Source of the DNA: Methylobacterium adhaesivum
GTDB taxonomy: Bacteria; Pseudomonadota; Alphaproteobacteria; Rhizobiales; Beijerinckiaceae
Direction of reading: 5' to 3'
Assembly (NCBI RefSeq): GCF_022179065.1
Contig: NZ_BPQD01000001.1
Location: 1-64,000, forward strand
Length of the DNA: 64,000 nucleotides
In this document: in pieces, positions 45,685-55,279 of the stretch
Layout of the letters: the number at the start of each line of letters is the position of its first letter
Numbering within the stretch: position 1 is the stretch's first letter
The notes under the pieces: generated by a model
Databases searched by the model: none
What the model was told of the DNA's origin: nothing
The model's input: the letters and a program-made list of their open reading frames with translations, nothing else
Translations under genes and position numbers: made by a program

Positions 45685-45808
45685 GTCCCGGGCGAGATGG
45701 CGCGGCCGGCCCCGCCCGCAAGCGGGCGCGATGTCGCCTCGAAGGCTCCCCTGGGCTTTTGGCGGGCCGCACTCTAGCTCTGGAGGCACAGCCTCGAAGG
45801 AACAGCCC

Positions 45809-46363
45809 TTGCCGACCACACGCAGCCGATTCATTCCCCTCGCCGCCGCCCTGGCCCTGTGCCTGCCCGCCGTCTCCGGCGCCCTCGGCCAGACAGCCGC
45901 TACCGCCGCCAAGCCGGCGGCTCCGGCCGCCGCGCAGGATCCGGCGACCCTGAAGATCGCGCGCGAGGTGGTGGGTCAGATGCAGGGCGATCGGGCCACC
46001 ACCCTGAACGCCATGGCCAGCCCCATGGCCGGCATGATGCAGCAGATGGGTATCCGCGAGCCGGATCGGGCGCAGGTCATCGTCCGGGACGTGGTCCTGC
46101 CGCTGCTCACCGCCCATTACGATGATCTCCTCGACATCCAGGCCCGCAGCTTCGCGAGTGTCCTGACCAAGGAGGACCTTCAGGCCATCGGGACGTTCTA
46201 CGCGTCCCCGGCCGGCCGCCGCCTCGCCGCCGCCCAGCCGCAGCTCGCCCAGGCGCAGCTGACGGGCACGACGCAGTGGATGCAGGCCCTGATGCCGGAG
46301 ATGCAGGCGAAGATCGTGCAGCTCATCAAGGCGAACGGCTGGGCCCAGGACAAGGCCAAGTGA
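45809..46363 (+). CDS. DUF2059 exported protein
   Basis: This 184-residue protein starts at TTG 45809 with AAGGA six bases upstream. An N-terminal signal peptide (about 8-28, ending ALGQ) and an Ala/Pro linker precede a helical DUF2059 domain with TAHYDDLLDIQARSFASVLT and DLQAIGTFYASPAGRRLA, both characteristic of the family. No enzymatic role is known. Transcribed divergently from the phosphoesterase, with 124 bases between them. Confidence 0.82.
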   Translation: MPTTRSRFIPLAAALALCLPAVSGALGQTAATAAKPAAPAAAQDPATLKIAREVVGQMQGDRATTLNAMASPMAGMMQQMGIREPDRAQVIVRDVVLPLLTAHYDDLLDIQARSFASVLTKEDLQAIGTFYASPAGRRLAAAQPQLAQAQLTGTTQWMQALMPEMQAKIVQLIKANGWAQDKAK

Positions 46364-46571
46364 GCTGTTTCCGGACGTGAGCTGTTTCCGGCCGCTCTCC
46401 GGTCGGTGACACCGGGAAGCGCGGGCGCCCGCGCGTTCCGGGCCGGGCGATTGCCGAGAGCGTTCGGGACGGTCGGACGTCCCGCCAGGCTTCGTCGTCC
46501 CGGGGCCGCGCAGCGGAACCCGGGACCCCGCAGCACCGGGCCCACAAGGTCCAGCGCCGTCGGCGGCCTCC

Positions 46572-46997
46572 CTAGGCCGGGCCGCCCCCAACCTCGGCAG
46601 CCGCGCTCTTCATCACGCCGGCCACGAGCCCGTAGGTCTCGACCCAGGCCTCGCGCACCGCCGGGGTGAAATCCGGGCCGAGGCCCTGTTCCAGGGTCCA
46701 GAGCAGGGCCGCGCCGACGGGCTCGTAATGGGCGGCCTGGGTGCCGAAGGCGACGTGCTGACGGCCGAGGGTCTGCAGGGCCGGGACCACGGTGTCGGGC
46801 TTGTGGAGGTTCGTCACGGCGAGGCTCAGCATGGCCATGAGCTTCTTCTTCTGCTCGCGCATGTCCTCCGGGAACATCGGCCGGACCGCGGGGGCGATCT
46901 CGAACAGGCGCCCGTAGAAGAGATCGGCCGCGGTGTCGGCGATGGGCCGGACCTTCGCGAAACTGTCCTGGACCAGGGTCACTTGTTCGGGGGTCAT
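46572..46997 (-). CDS. Single-domain bacterial globin
   Basis: This 141-residue protein has the globin fold of the VHb/flavohemoglobin N-domain group, with DSFAKVRPIADTAADLFYGRLFE, proximal-His helix LGRQHVAFG (His81) and an E-helix region KKKLMAMLSLAV. The usual B10 Tyr of VHb-type is in ADLFYGRLF. It probably binds haem and handles NO or O2; the flavoreductase domain is absent. ATG 46997 begins MTPEQV. A palindromic TATCGACGATA lies about 80 bases upstream. Confidence 0.9.
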   Translation of the reverse strand: MTPEQVTLVQDSFAKVRPIADTAADLFYGRLFEIAPAVRPMFPEDMREQKKKLMAMLSLAVTNLHKPDTVVPALQTLGRQHVAFGTQAAHYEPVGAALLWTLEQGLGPDFTPAVREAWVETYGLVAGVMKSAAAEVGGGPA

Positions 46998-47363
46998 CGC
47001 ACTCTCGCCGTTGGAGCCCGCAGGGGGAGTCGTCGAAGCCTCAGGCGACGCGCCTTCGCTGCTCCTCACGAATCCGTTATCGACGATAGCGTAATCTCGT
47101 GCCCTGAAACCGGTCCATCTGCCGAAATCGCCGCGACGACGCCGATTTCCATGGCGGCGGCCAGCAACCCGGCCCGTCTCCTCGGCCGAATTGCATCGCG
47201 ACCCGAAGCCTGTTCGAGGGGAATCCTTGTCGCCGCGCAACGCTCTGCTCGCGGAACAGGCACAGCACCTTTCGCGACATCGCATCGAGGGACTTCGCCG
47301 AACGTCCGATGCTGGACGGATCCTGCTTCGAGCCCCGGCGGCGCGGGACAGCTTCGGAGATCC
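46998..47363. other. Intergenic region upstream of globin gene
   Basis: No gene is seen in these 366 bases. The palindrome TATCG-A-CGATA at 47078-47088 may be a regulatory site for the globin gene, but its regulator is unknown. The frames here encode unrecognised low-complexity peptides. Confidence 0.4.
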
Positions 47364-47606
47364 CTAATCGGCGAGGCTGGACGGCGCCTGCCACACCACT
47401 CCGGCATGCTCGCGGATGTCACCGTTCCGGCTGCCCGTATCGGCGTCGCTGGTCCAGGCGCCGGGCTCGGCCACCGCCACGATGGTGTCGTCGGGATAGG
47501 CCGCCGACAGGAACAGCCGGGCCTCGCCCTCGGCGGCGGCGCGGACGGTGACGAGGGGCTTCGGCCCTTCGGCGGATCGGATGTCGGCGATGAAGAGCTT
47601 CGTCAT
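47364..47606 (-). CDS. Small conserved-looking protein of unknown function
   Basis: This 80-residue protein starts MTKLFIADIRSAEGPKPLV and ends near VWQAPSSLAD. It has no signal peptide or recognised domain. GAGGACC lies at a good distance before ATG 47606. It could be a small cytoplasmic protein; its strand matches the globin gene but a 366-base gap separates them. Confidence 0.55.
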   Translation of the reverse strand: MTKLFIADIRSAEGPKPLVTVRAAAEGEARLFLSAAYPDDTIVAVAEPGAWTSDADTGSRNGDIREHAGVVWQAPSSLAD

Positions 47607-47816
47607 GGTCGCGGTCCTCGGGGCGGTTGCAGCGGTGTCGACGGGGCAACGCGCGGCGACGGAACAGGTCTCATCCGCGATGCAAGCGCGAAGGACACCC
47701 GCGTGATTGCCCGGGAGTGTGACAGCGCGTACGCGAAACCGTTCGCGCGGCCGGGATTTGTTATCGCGATCACGGCCGAATACCGGCCGCCCCTTAAGTT
47801 GAACGAAGGTTTTTCC

Positions 47817-48077
47817 ATGAAGACGCTTCTCCTCGTCGGCGCCGCCTTGTTCGCCGCCGCGCCGGCCGTCGCCCAGGTGGGGGCACCGTCCCAGCCCGGC
47901 TCGACCGGCACCGTCGTCCAGCAGGAGTCGAACACCACCGGCAACGACGCCAACGTCTCCGTCTCGCGCGGTCCCACGGGCGCCGACACTGCGACGACCG
48001 ACTCGGCAGCTGGAGGCAACGCCTCGCGGCCGGAGCAGGCGGTCCCCAACGGTAGCGCCAACGGCGGCGGCCGCTGA
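47817..48077 (+). CDS. Small exported protein of unknown function
   Basis: This 86-residue protein has a clear signal peptide (about 1-20, MKTLLLVGAALFAAAPAVAQ) and then a Gly/Ser/Thr/Asn-rich mature part with no cysteine. No domain was recognised. GAAGG precedes ATG 47817 at seven bases, supporting the start. It precedes dps by 188 bases on the same strand. Confidence 0.7.
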   Translation: MKTLLLVGAALFAAAPAVAQVGAPSQPGSTGTVVQQESNTTGNDANVSVSRGPTGADTATTDSAAGGNASRPEQAVPNGSANGGGR

Positions 48078-48265
48078 GCCTCATCGGCCCGGCGACGCCG
48101 CGCCCGTGCGGCGTCCCGACCCGCGAGAGGCGGACATCGGCGGGAACCGGCGGGCTTTCGCCGGCTTGATGGGGAGTATGTGCGATGCACGCGGCCTCGG
48201 CTTCGGGCCCTGCATCGCTTGGCGGGGGAATGGCTTTTCCGTCCGCTCAACGTGAAGGATCGATT

Positions 48266-48817
48266 ATGGCAACGACGAATTCCACCTCGGGTCAGCGTCT
48301 GCACGAGACCCAGAACGGCACCAAGTCCAACGCCAAGAAGGTGTCCACCGACGCCCTCAACGCCCGTCTGGCGGATGGCATCGATCTGGCGCTGGCGGTG
48401 AAGCAGGCGCACTGGAACCTGAAGGGGCCGCAGTTCATCGGCATCCACGAGATGCTCGACGGTTTCCGCACGGAACTCGACGACTACAACGACAAGGTCG
48501 CGGAGCGCATCACCCAGCTCGGCGGCACGGCGCGCGGCACCGCGGCGGCCGTGGCGGGCGCCTCGCAGCTCGCGCCCTATCCGCTCGACGCCTACGCCAT
48601 CGCCGACCACGTCTCGGCCCTCATCGACCGGTACGCCGTCTACGCCAACGCCGTGCGCCAGAACATCGACGACACCGACGAGGCGGGAGACGCCGGCACG
48701 GCGGACCTGTTCACGGAGGTCTCGCGCGGCGTCGACAAGCAGCTGTGGTTCCTCGAGGCCCACGTGCAGGAGCCGACCGGCCAGATGCGCGACGGCGACC
48801 ACGCCGGCAAGCGCTGA
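48266..48817 (+). CDS. dps: Dps DNA-binding ferritin-like protein
   Basis: Dps protects DNA by oxidising and storing iron with hydrogen peroxide and by binding DNA. The 183-residue product has the intersubunit ferroxidase residues His49, His61, Asp65, Asp76 and Glu80, in AHWNLKGP, GIHEMLDGF and DYNDKVAE. A basic N-terminal tail (residues 1-27, Lys/Arg/Asn-rich) may bind DNA. AAGGA precedes ATG 48266. A strong terminator follows. Confidence 0.96.
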   Translation: MATTNSTSGQRLHETQNGTKSNAKKVSTDALNARLADGIDLALAVKQAHWNLKGPQFIGIHEMLDGFRTELDDYNDKVAERITQLGGTARGTAAAVAGASQLAPYPLDAYAIADHVSALIDRYAVYANAVRQNIDDTDEAGDAGTADLFTEVSRGVDKQLWFLEAHVQEPTGQMRDGDHAGKR

Positions 48818-48845
48818 GGCGCCTTCGCCAGGGACCGAAATGACG

Positions 48846-48872
48846 AAGGGCGCCGGTCTCCGGCGCCCTTTC
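48846..48872. terminator. Terminator after dps
   Basis: AAGGGCGCCGG and CCGGCGCCCTT form an 11-bp stem with a 3-base loop, followed by TCTTC on the plus strand. It also stands just downstream of the minus-strand outer-membrane lipoprotein gene, so it may serve both directions. Confidence 0.8.
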
Positions 48873-48901
48873 TTCGTTCTGGCTTCCTCTTCGTCACGCC
48901 C

Positions 48902-50479
48902 CTACAGGAACGGCGCCGGATCCCGTTCGCGCTTCGGGGGGCGCACGTCGTTGCGGTTCCACCAGCCGCCGCCGAGCGCCTGGAACAGGGCCGCCGTGTC
49001 GGCGTACTGGTTGGCCCGCGCCGCCGCCGAAGTGACGATGGCCGAGAGGTACGATTGCTGGGCGATGAGCACCTGCGTGCTGTTGATGGCGCCTGCGGTG
49101 TACTGCTTGCGGATGAGGTCGAGGCTCTGGCTCGTCGCCTTCTCGGCGGCGGCCGCCGCCGCCACGGCCTGGGCGTCCGATTGCAGGGCGCGCAGGGCGT
49201 CGGCGACGTTCTGGAAGGCGCCGATGACCACGGCGCGGTACTGGGCCTGGGCCTGGTCGAGGGTTTCCTCCGCCGCGCGCTGGCGGCGGAACAGGGTGCC
49301 GGCGTCGAAGATCGGCTGCGCCACGGTGCCGACGATGCCGTAGAACGTCGCCGCCGAACTCGCGAGCTGGGCGATCTTCACGGCGCTCGACCCGCCATTG
49401 GCGGTGATGTTGAACTGCGGCAGGCGGTTGGCGACGGCGACGCCGACGAGGGCGCTCGCCTGCATCACGTTGGCCTCGGCCGCCTTCACGTCGGGGCGCT
49501 GCTGCACGAGGTTGGAGGGTAGGCTCACGGGCAGCCGCGTCGGCAGGCGCAGGGATGCGAGGGTGAAGGTCTGCGAGATCTCCTCGCTCGGGAAGCGCCC
49601 GACGAGGGCGGTGAGCAGGTTGCGCTGAATCGCGAGCTGCTTCTCCAGGGGCGGCAGCAGCTGCATCGACACCGAGAGGGCCGCCTGCTGCACCACCACG
49701 TCGGCCCCGGCGATCTGCCCGAGGGAGAGCTGCTTGTTGTAGAGGGTCAGCACCTCGGTCTGGGCCTGGATCACCCGCTTCGTCGCGTCGATCTGGGCGC
49801 GCAGGGACGCTTCCTGGATCGCCGCCAGGACCACGTTGGCGGTGAGCGAGAGGTAGGCGGCCTCGAGCTGGAAGCGCTGATTCTCGGCCTGGGCCTCCAG
49901 GGACTCGATCTGGCGCTGGTTGCCGCCGAACACGTCGGGGGTGAACGAGACCGTCACCTGCGGGGTGTAGAGGCTGTAGAACAGCTGGCGCTGGTCGTTG
50001 AGGGGGCTCTGAAGGGCGCCGCCCGGCACCTTCTGGCGCGAGCCGAGGCCGTTGGCCGTCACCACCGGGAACAGGGTGCCGCGCTGGGCCTCGACGTTCT
50101 GTTGCGCGATGCGCAGGGCGGCCTGGGCCGCGTCGAGGTTCGGGTTGTTGGCGAGCGCCTCTTCCACGAGGCGGTTGAGGGGGGCCGAGTGGAACAGGGT
50201 CCACCACTGGCCCGGCACATCGGCCCCGGCGATGAAGTTCTGGTCGGCCGAGCCGCCCTGGCGCGTCGTCACCGTGTCCGTCGCCGTCGGATTGGCCAGC
50301 GGCTCGCGGGTGTAGCGGGTCACCGGCGGATCGGTGGGGGGCACGAAGTCGGGGCCGACCATGCAGCCGCCGAGAAGACCCGGGAGGGCCGCGAGCACGG
50401 CGGCGACGCCGGCCGTGCGCAGGGCCGCGACGCCGGCCGTGCGCAGGGCGGCCCCGGAGGCTTTCGTGGTGCGTCGCAT
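48902..50479 (-). CDS. RND efflux outer-membrane lipoprotein (NodT family)
   Basis: This 525-residue protein forms the outer-membrane channel of a tripartite pump. The N-terminus has a signal with lipobox LLGGC (Cys at about 39) and MVGPDFVPP, typical of NodT/OprM-type lipoproteins. The OEP repeats then have LVEEALANNPNLDAAQAAL and QQRPDVKAAEANV. A perfect 24-base tandem duplication in the signal region (50403-50450) repeats LRTAGVAA. Third gene of the minus-strand efflux operon. ATG 50479 starts MRRTTKAS. Confidence 0.9.
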   Translation of the reverse strand: MRRTTKASGAALRTAGVAALRTAGVAAVLAALPGLLGGCMVGPDFVPPTDPPVTRYTREPLANPTATDTVTTRQGGSADQNFIAGADVPGQWWTLFHSAPLNRLVEEALANNPNLDAAQAALRIAQQNVEAQRGTLFPVVTANGLGSRQKVPGGALQSPLNDQRQLFYSLYTPQVTVSFTPDVFGGNQRQIESLEAQAENQRFQLEAAYLSLTANVVLAAIQEASLRAQIDATKRVIQAQTEVLTLYNKQLSLGQIAGADVVVQQAALSVSMQLLPPLEKQLAIQRNLLTALVGRFPSEEISQTFTLASLRLPTRLPVSLPSNLVQQRPDVKAAEANVMQASALVGVAVANRLPQFNITANGGSSAVKIAQLASSAATFYGIVGTVAQPIFDAGTLFRRQRAAEETLDQAQAQYRAVVIGAFQNVADALRALQSDAQAVAAAAAAEKATSQSLDLIRKQYTAGAINSTQVLIAQQSYLSAIVTSAAARANQYADTAALFQALGGGWWNRNDVRPPKRERDPAPFL

Positions 50480-50592
50480 GGTGAGGCCGATTCCGCCGGG
50501 GCTCCGTCGCTCGTAGAGGCGATGGTGCGCCGCGGGAGTCAACGCGACCGCGTGCGCGTCGGCCACGCTTTCACCCGCCTGTGTCGCCCGCA

Positions 50593-53500
50593 TCACGCGA
50601 ATTCCGCCCGGGCCGCCGCGTGCGCGGCCTCCGGCGGGTGCATGCCCGGCGCCGGCTTGCGGCGCGAGAACAGGCCGATGAGGATCGGCACCACCACGAG
50701 GATGAGGTTGGGGGCGAGCATGATGCCGCCCACCACCACGAGGGCCAGGGGCTTCTGCACCTGCGAGCCGATGCCCGTGGAGACCGCCGCCGGCAGGAGG
50801 CCGACGCAGGCGGCCACACAGGTCATCATCACCGGGCGCATGCGCACGTTGGCCGCCTGCCACACGGCGGCGGCCCGCTCCCAGCCCTCGTCGAGGAGCT
50901 GGTTGTAGTACGAGAGCAGAATCACGCCCTCCATGGTCGAGATGCCGAACAGGGCGATGAAGCCGATGGCCGCCGAGATCGAGAACGGCGTGAGCGTCAG
51001 CGCCAGGGCGAAGATGCCGCCGATCATCGCCATCGGGATCACGCTGAGCGTCAGCAGCATGTCGGTGAGCGAGGCGAAGTTGACGTAGAGCAGCAGGGCG
51101 ATGAGCGCGATGGTGATCGGCACCACGACGCTCAGGCGCGCCACGGCGTCCTGCAGGTTGGTGAACTGGCCGACCCATTCGAGGTGGAAGCCGGACGGCA
51201 GGGTCACCTCCTGGGCGATCCGGCTCTGGGCTTCGAGGACCGCGCCGCCCAGATCGCGCCCGCGCACCGAGAACTTCACCGGGATGTAGCGCTCCTGGTT
51301 CTCGCGGTAGATGAAGGCCGCCCCCGAGGTCAGTTCCACGGTGGCGATCTCGGAGAGCGGAACGGGGATGATGCCGCCGGCGGGGTTGGTCGCCCCCACC
51401 GTGATGTTGCGGATGGTCTCCAGGCTGCTGCGGTATTCGGAGGCGAGGCGCACCCGCATGGGGAAGTGCCGGTCCGAGCCGTACTCGTAGAGGTCGCCCG
51501 CCGTCTGGCCGCCGATGGCCGCCTGGACGGTGGTGTTGACGTCGCCGGGGGCGAGGCCGAACCGCGCGGCCTTGCGCCGGTCGATGTCGATGCGGACCGT
51601 GGGCTGGCCCAGCGACGCGAAGACCGAGAGGTCGGCGATGCCGGGGATCCTGGCCAGCGACGCCTTCACGGCTTCCGCCGTCCGGGTGAGTTCGACGAGG
51701 TCGTTGCCGTAGATCTTGACGGAATTCTCGCCCTTCACGCCGGACGCCGCCTCCTGGACGTTGTCCTCGATGTACTGGGAGAAGTTGAACTCGATGCCGG
51801 GAAACGCCTCGTCGAGCTGCTTCGACAGGGTGCGCACGAGCCCCTCCTTGTCGAGGCCCGGCCGCCACTGGTCGATGGGTTTGAGGGGCGCCAGGATCTC
51901 GACGTTGAAGAAGCCCGTGGCGTCGGTGCCGTCGTCGGGGCGGCCCTGGTGGGACAGGACGGTCACCACCTCGGGCACGTCGGCGATGATCTTGCGCAGG
52001 CGCTCGACATAGGCGTTGCCGGCCTCGAGCGAGATCGAGGCCGGCATGGTGCCGCGGATGTAGAGGTTGCCCTCCTCGAGCTTCGGCAGGAATTCGAGGC
52101 CCAGCGTCCGGGCGGCGATGGCCGAGGCGCCGAGCATCGCCGCCACCACGAGGAGCGACAGCAGCTTGTGGCGCAGGCCGAAGCGCAGGATGATCACGTG
52201 GCCGAAGCGCAGCAGGCGCACCACCAGGGTGTCGCGCTCCTCGACATGGTTCGGCAGGATCAGGGCCGAGAGGGCGGGCGAGACCGTGAAGGTGGCGAGC
52301 AACCCGCCGACGAGGGCGTAGGCGTAGGTCTTGGCCATGGGGCCGAAGATGTGGCCCTCCACACCCGTGAGCGTGAACAGCGGCAGGAAGCCGACGATGA
52401 TGATCGTCGCCGAGAAGAAGATCGCCCGGTTCACCTCCGCCCCCGCGATCGCGATGGTGCCGAGCCGCCCCATGAGGCCGCCGGGCGCCCTCTGGCCCTC
52501 GCTGTGCTCCGGCTCGGCCACGTGGCGAAAGACGTTCTCGACCATGATCACCGTGGCATCGACGATGAGGCCGAAATCGATGGCGCCGAGCGACAGGAGG
52601 TTGGCCGAATCCCCGCGTATCACGAGGATCAGGATCGCGAACCCGAGGGCGAACGGAATCGTCGCCGCCACGATGATGGCGCTGCGCAAGCTCCCTAGGA
52701 ACATCCACTGCACCACGAAGACGAGCACCACGCCGAAGACGAGGTTGTGCATCACCGTATGGGTGGTGGTGTGGATGAGGCCGCTGCGGTCGTAGATCCG
52801 CTCCACCTTCACGTCGGGGGGCAGGATGCCGCTGGCGTTGATCTTGTCGATCTCGGCCTCCACGAGGCGCAGGGTCGGCAGGCTCTGGCCGCCCCGGCTC
52901 ATGAGCACGATGCCCTCGACGATGTCGCTCTGGCCGTCATGGCCGACGATGCCGAGGCGCGGCGCGTTGGAGACGCGGACATCGGCGACGTCGCGCACGA
53001 GGACCGGCACGCCGCCGACCTGGGTCAGCATCGTGTCGCGGATGTCGTCCATGTCGCGGATGAGGCCGACGCCGCGCACCACCGCCGACTGCTCGCCGAC
53101 GTTGAGGGTCTGGCCGCCGACGTTGATGCTCGAATTGTTGAGCGCGGTCACGAGCTGGACCAGGGTCAGGCCCTGGGCCTGGAGCCGGGCGAGATCGACG
53201 GCGATCTCGTATTCCTTGGTCTTGCCGCCGAAGGCCGTGACGTCGACGACGCCGGGAATCGCCTTGAAGCGGCGCTGCAGCACCCAGTCCTGCAGGGTCT
53301 TCAGCTCCGTCGAGGAGTAGCCGGCCGGGCCCGTCACCTTGTAGCGCATGATCTCGCCGACGGGGGAGGTCGGCGAGATCTGCGGCTGGGCGCCGCCCGG
53401 CAGGGGCGGCAGCTGCGACAGGCGGTTGAGCACCCGCTGCAGGGCCTCCTGGTAGGTGAAGTTGTAGTTGAACTGCACCTTCACGTCGGAGAGGCCGAAC

Positions 53501-53757
53501 AGCGAGATGGTGCGCACCACCGTGGCGTTGGGGATGCCGGCGAGCTGCACCTCCAGGGGAATCGTGATGTAGCGCTCGATCTCGTCGGCCGATTGCCCGG
53601 GATTCTGCGTGATGACGTCGACGAGCGGCGGCACCGGGTCGGGATAGGCCTCGATGTTGAGCTGCGTGTAGCTGGCATAGCCCAGCGCCATCATGGCCAC
53701 GAACATGAGGAACACCAGCACGCGCTGGCGCAGGGCGAAGACGATCAGGTTGTTCAT
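50593..53757 (-). CDS. CzcA-type heavy-metal RND efflux pump
   Basis: This 1054-residue inner-membrane pump belongs to the heavy-metal RND group. The HME motif GAIDFGLIVDATVIMVEN in the TM4 region carries the proton-relay Asp residues. The N-terminal helix follows FALRQRVLVFL. Twelve transmembrane helices and two large periplasmic loops with repeat organisation are evident. It likely exports divalent metals such as Co, Zn, Cd or Ni, or Cu/Ag; the ion cannot be assigned here. It lies between its adaptor gene and the outer-membrane gene. Confidence 0.94.
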   Translation of the reverse strand: MNNLIVFALRQRVLVFLMFVAMMALGYASYTQLNIEAYPDPVPPLVDVITQNPGQSADEIERYITIPLEVQLAGIPNATVVRTISLFGLSDVKVQFNYNFTYQEALQRVLNRLSQLPPLPGGAQPQISPTSPVGEIMRYKVTGPAGYSSTELKTLQDWVLQRRFKAIPGVVDVTAFGGKTKEYEIAVDLARLQAQGLTLVQLVTALNNSSINVGGQTLNVGEQSAVVRGVGLIRDMDDIRDTMLTQVGGVPVLVRDVADVRVSNAPRLGIVGHDGQSDIVEGIVLMSRGGQSLPTLRLVEAEIDKINASGILPPDVKVERIYDRSGLIHTTTHTVMHNLVFGVVLVFVVQWMFLGSLRSAIIVAATIPFALGFAILILVIRGDSANLLSLGAIDFGLIVDATVIMVENVFRHVAEPEHSEGQRAPGGLMGRLGTIAIAGAEVNRAIFFSATIIIVGFLPLFTLTGVEGHIFGPMAKTYAYALVGGLLATFTVSPALSALILPNHVEERDTLVVRLLRFGHVIILRFGLRHKLLSLLVVAAMLGASAIAARTLGLEFLPKLEEGNLYIRGTMPASISLEAGNAYVERLRKIIADVPEVVTVLSHQGRPDDGTDATGFFNVEILAPLKPIDQWRPGLDKEGLVRTLSKQLDEAFPGIEFNFSQYIEDNVQEAASGVKGENSVKIYGNDLVELTRTAEAVKASLARIPGIADLSVFASLGQPTVRIDIDRRKAARFGLAPGDVNTTVQAAIGGQTAGDLYEYGSDRHFPMRVRLASEYRSSLETIRNITVGATNPAGGIIPVPLSEIATVELTSGAAFIYRENQERYIPVKFSVRGRDLGGAVLEAQSRIAQEVTLPSGFHLEWVGQFTNLQDAVARLSVVVPITIALIALLLYVNFASLTDMLLTLSVIPMAMIGGIFALALTLTPFSISAAIGFIALFGISTMEGVILLSYYNQLLDEGWERAAAVWQAANVRMRPVMMTCVAACVGLLPAAVSTGIGSQVQKPLALVVVGGIMLAPNLILVVVPILIGLFSRRKPAPGMHPPEAAHAAARAEFA

Positions 53758-53891
53758 CGCGCGCGGGTCATGGTCGGCCGATCAGGGCTGGGAACGAGAG
53801 TGGTCTTGCAGAGAGGGGCTTGGACGAAGGAGCGTCTTGGGCGACGCGGAGGCCGGCCCACGGCAGATGTCCAGATGTCGGCATGAAGCGC

Positions 53892-53930
53892 GACGGCGCT
53901 CCCTCTCCGGAAAGGAGAGGGAGCGCCGTC
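53892..53930. repeat. Perfect 17-bp palindrome in RND operon
   Basis: GACGGCGCTCCCTCTCC (53892-53908) and GGAGAGGGAGCGCCGTC (53914-53930) form a perfect stem with a 5-base loop GGAAA. It lies between the adaptor and pump genes. The CCCTCTCC/GGAGAGGG core is shared with the repeats at 58-81. Confidence 0.85.
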
Positions 53931-53980
53931 ACACGACACGAGGGAGGCAGGTACGCTCCGAACCATCCGTCCGGCCCGGC

Positions 53981-55279
53981 TCAGGACGCCTTGTCGCCGC
54001 TGACCGCGCGATCCATGAACACGGCGCCGCGGGTGACGATCGCCTCGCCCGCGCTCAGGCCCTCGACGACCTGGACCATGTCCTTGTTGGCGAGCCCCAG
54101 GGTGACTGTGCGGGCCTCGATGGCGCCGTCGGGCCGCGCGATCCAGACCTGGGCGCGGCGGCCCTCGTAGACGACGGCCGCCGTCGGCACCGCCGGCGCG
54201 GCCTGACCCGCCCCGGTGAAGATCGTGAACGAGGCGAACATCTCGGGCTTGAGCACCCGGTCGGGATTCTCCACCTCGCTGCGCACGGAGAGCCGCCGGG
54301 TCGCGGGATCGAGGCTGGCGGCCATGTAGTCGACCTTCGCTTTGAAGATGCGGCTGCCGAAGCCCGCCACCCGCGCCTCGACCTCCTGGCCGAGGCGGAT
54401 CTTCGGGATCTCGCTCTCGCGCACGTTGGCCACGAGCCAGACCGTGGAGAGGTCGCCGATGACGAAGACGGGGTCGGACGAGGCGCTGAGATACTGCCCG
54501 ATGCCGACCTTGCGCTGGACGATGGTGCCGGCGATGGGCGCCCGGATCTGCGTCTCGGGGCTCATGGTGCCGCTCTTCTCGTAGGCGGCGATCTCCGCAT
54601 CCGACTTGCCGAGGAGGCGCAGGCGGTTCTTCACCGCCTGGAGGCTCGCCTCGGCGGTCTTCAGGTCGCTCTGGGCGCCGATCACGTCGTTCTGGGCCGA
54701 CTGGTAGTCCTTCAGGGCCACGGCTTTGGCCTGGAACAGCTCCTGCTGGCGGGCCGCGATGGTCATGTCGAGCTTGAGCAGGGCGGTGGTCTTGGCGATG
54801 GTGTTGAGCGCCGCCTGATAGTCGCTCTGGGCCTGGACCATGTCGGTGGCCTCCAGGGTGAGGAGCACGTCGCCGGCCTTCACCTCGTCGCCCGCCCGCA
54901 CCAGCACCTTCGTCACGCGGCCCGAATAGGGCGTGATGACGGGCACGTTGTCGTCGTCGTTGAGCGCGATGCGCCCCTCGGCCATGCCCTCGGGCCGGAA
55001 AGTCCGGGTCTCGACGGCGGCGATCTGCAGGGCCGCGCGCTGGGCCGGGGTCGGGCGGAACGTCCGCGCGACGGGCCCGGCGCGTTCGGCCGCCTCCTCG
55101 GAGGCGGTCTCCTCGGAGCCCGACGTGATCCGGGCCAGGCGCTCGCGCACGGTGGCGAGCGCCCAGCCGGCGAAGGCCGAATCGCGCTCCGACCAGGCGA
55201 TGGCACCGAGGCCGACGCAGACCGCCAGCCCGAGCCCGAGCATGAGTTTGGAGATGCCCTTCCGGGGACCTGTCGACAT
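53981..55279 (-). CDS. RND periplasmic adaptor (membrane fusion protein)
   Basis: This 432-residue protein links the inner-membrane pump to the outer-membrane channel. It has an N-terminal anchor helix (about 10-28), a biotinyl-lipoyl domain with PYSGRVTKVLVRAGDEVKAGD, a helical hairpin and a beta-barrel with ETQIRAPIAGTIVQRKVGIGQYL. This matches CzcB/CusB-like HlyD adaptors. It is the first gene of the minus-strand operon, 223 bases upstream of the pump. ATG 55279 begins MSTGPRKG. Confidence 0.93.
   Translation of the reverse strand: MSTGPRKGISKLMLGLGLAVCVGLGAIAWSERDSAFAGWALATVRERLARITSGSEETASEEAAERAGPVARTFRPTPAQRAALQIAAVETRTFRPEGMAEGRIALNDDDNVPVITPYSGRVTKVLVRAGDEVKAGDVLLTLEATDMVQAQSDYQAALNTIAKTTALLKLDMTIAARQQELFQAKAVALKDYQSAQNDVIGAQSDLKTAEASLQAVKNRLRLLGKSDAEIAAYEKSGTMSPETQIRAPIAGTIVQRKVGIGQYLSASSDPVFVIGDLSTVWLVANVRESEIPKIRLGQEVEARVAGFGSRIFKAKVDYMAASLDPATRRLSVRSEVENPDRVLKPEMFASFTIFTGAGQAAPAVPTAAVVYEGRRAQVWIARPDGAIEARTVTLGLANKDMVQVVEGLSAGEAIVTRGAVFMDRAVSGDKAS

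Noticed and set aside
46572-46997. Flavohemoglobin
   Set aside because: The gene ends after the globin domain, and no FAD or NAD binding domain follows.
47078-47088. NsrR or FNR box upstream of globin
   Set aside because: The TATCGACGATA palindrome does not match either consensus; regulator unknown.
50581-52698. Long plus-strand frame over the RND pump gene
   Set aside because: Antisense shadow rich in His, Asp and Gly; the pump gene on the other strand is certain.
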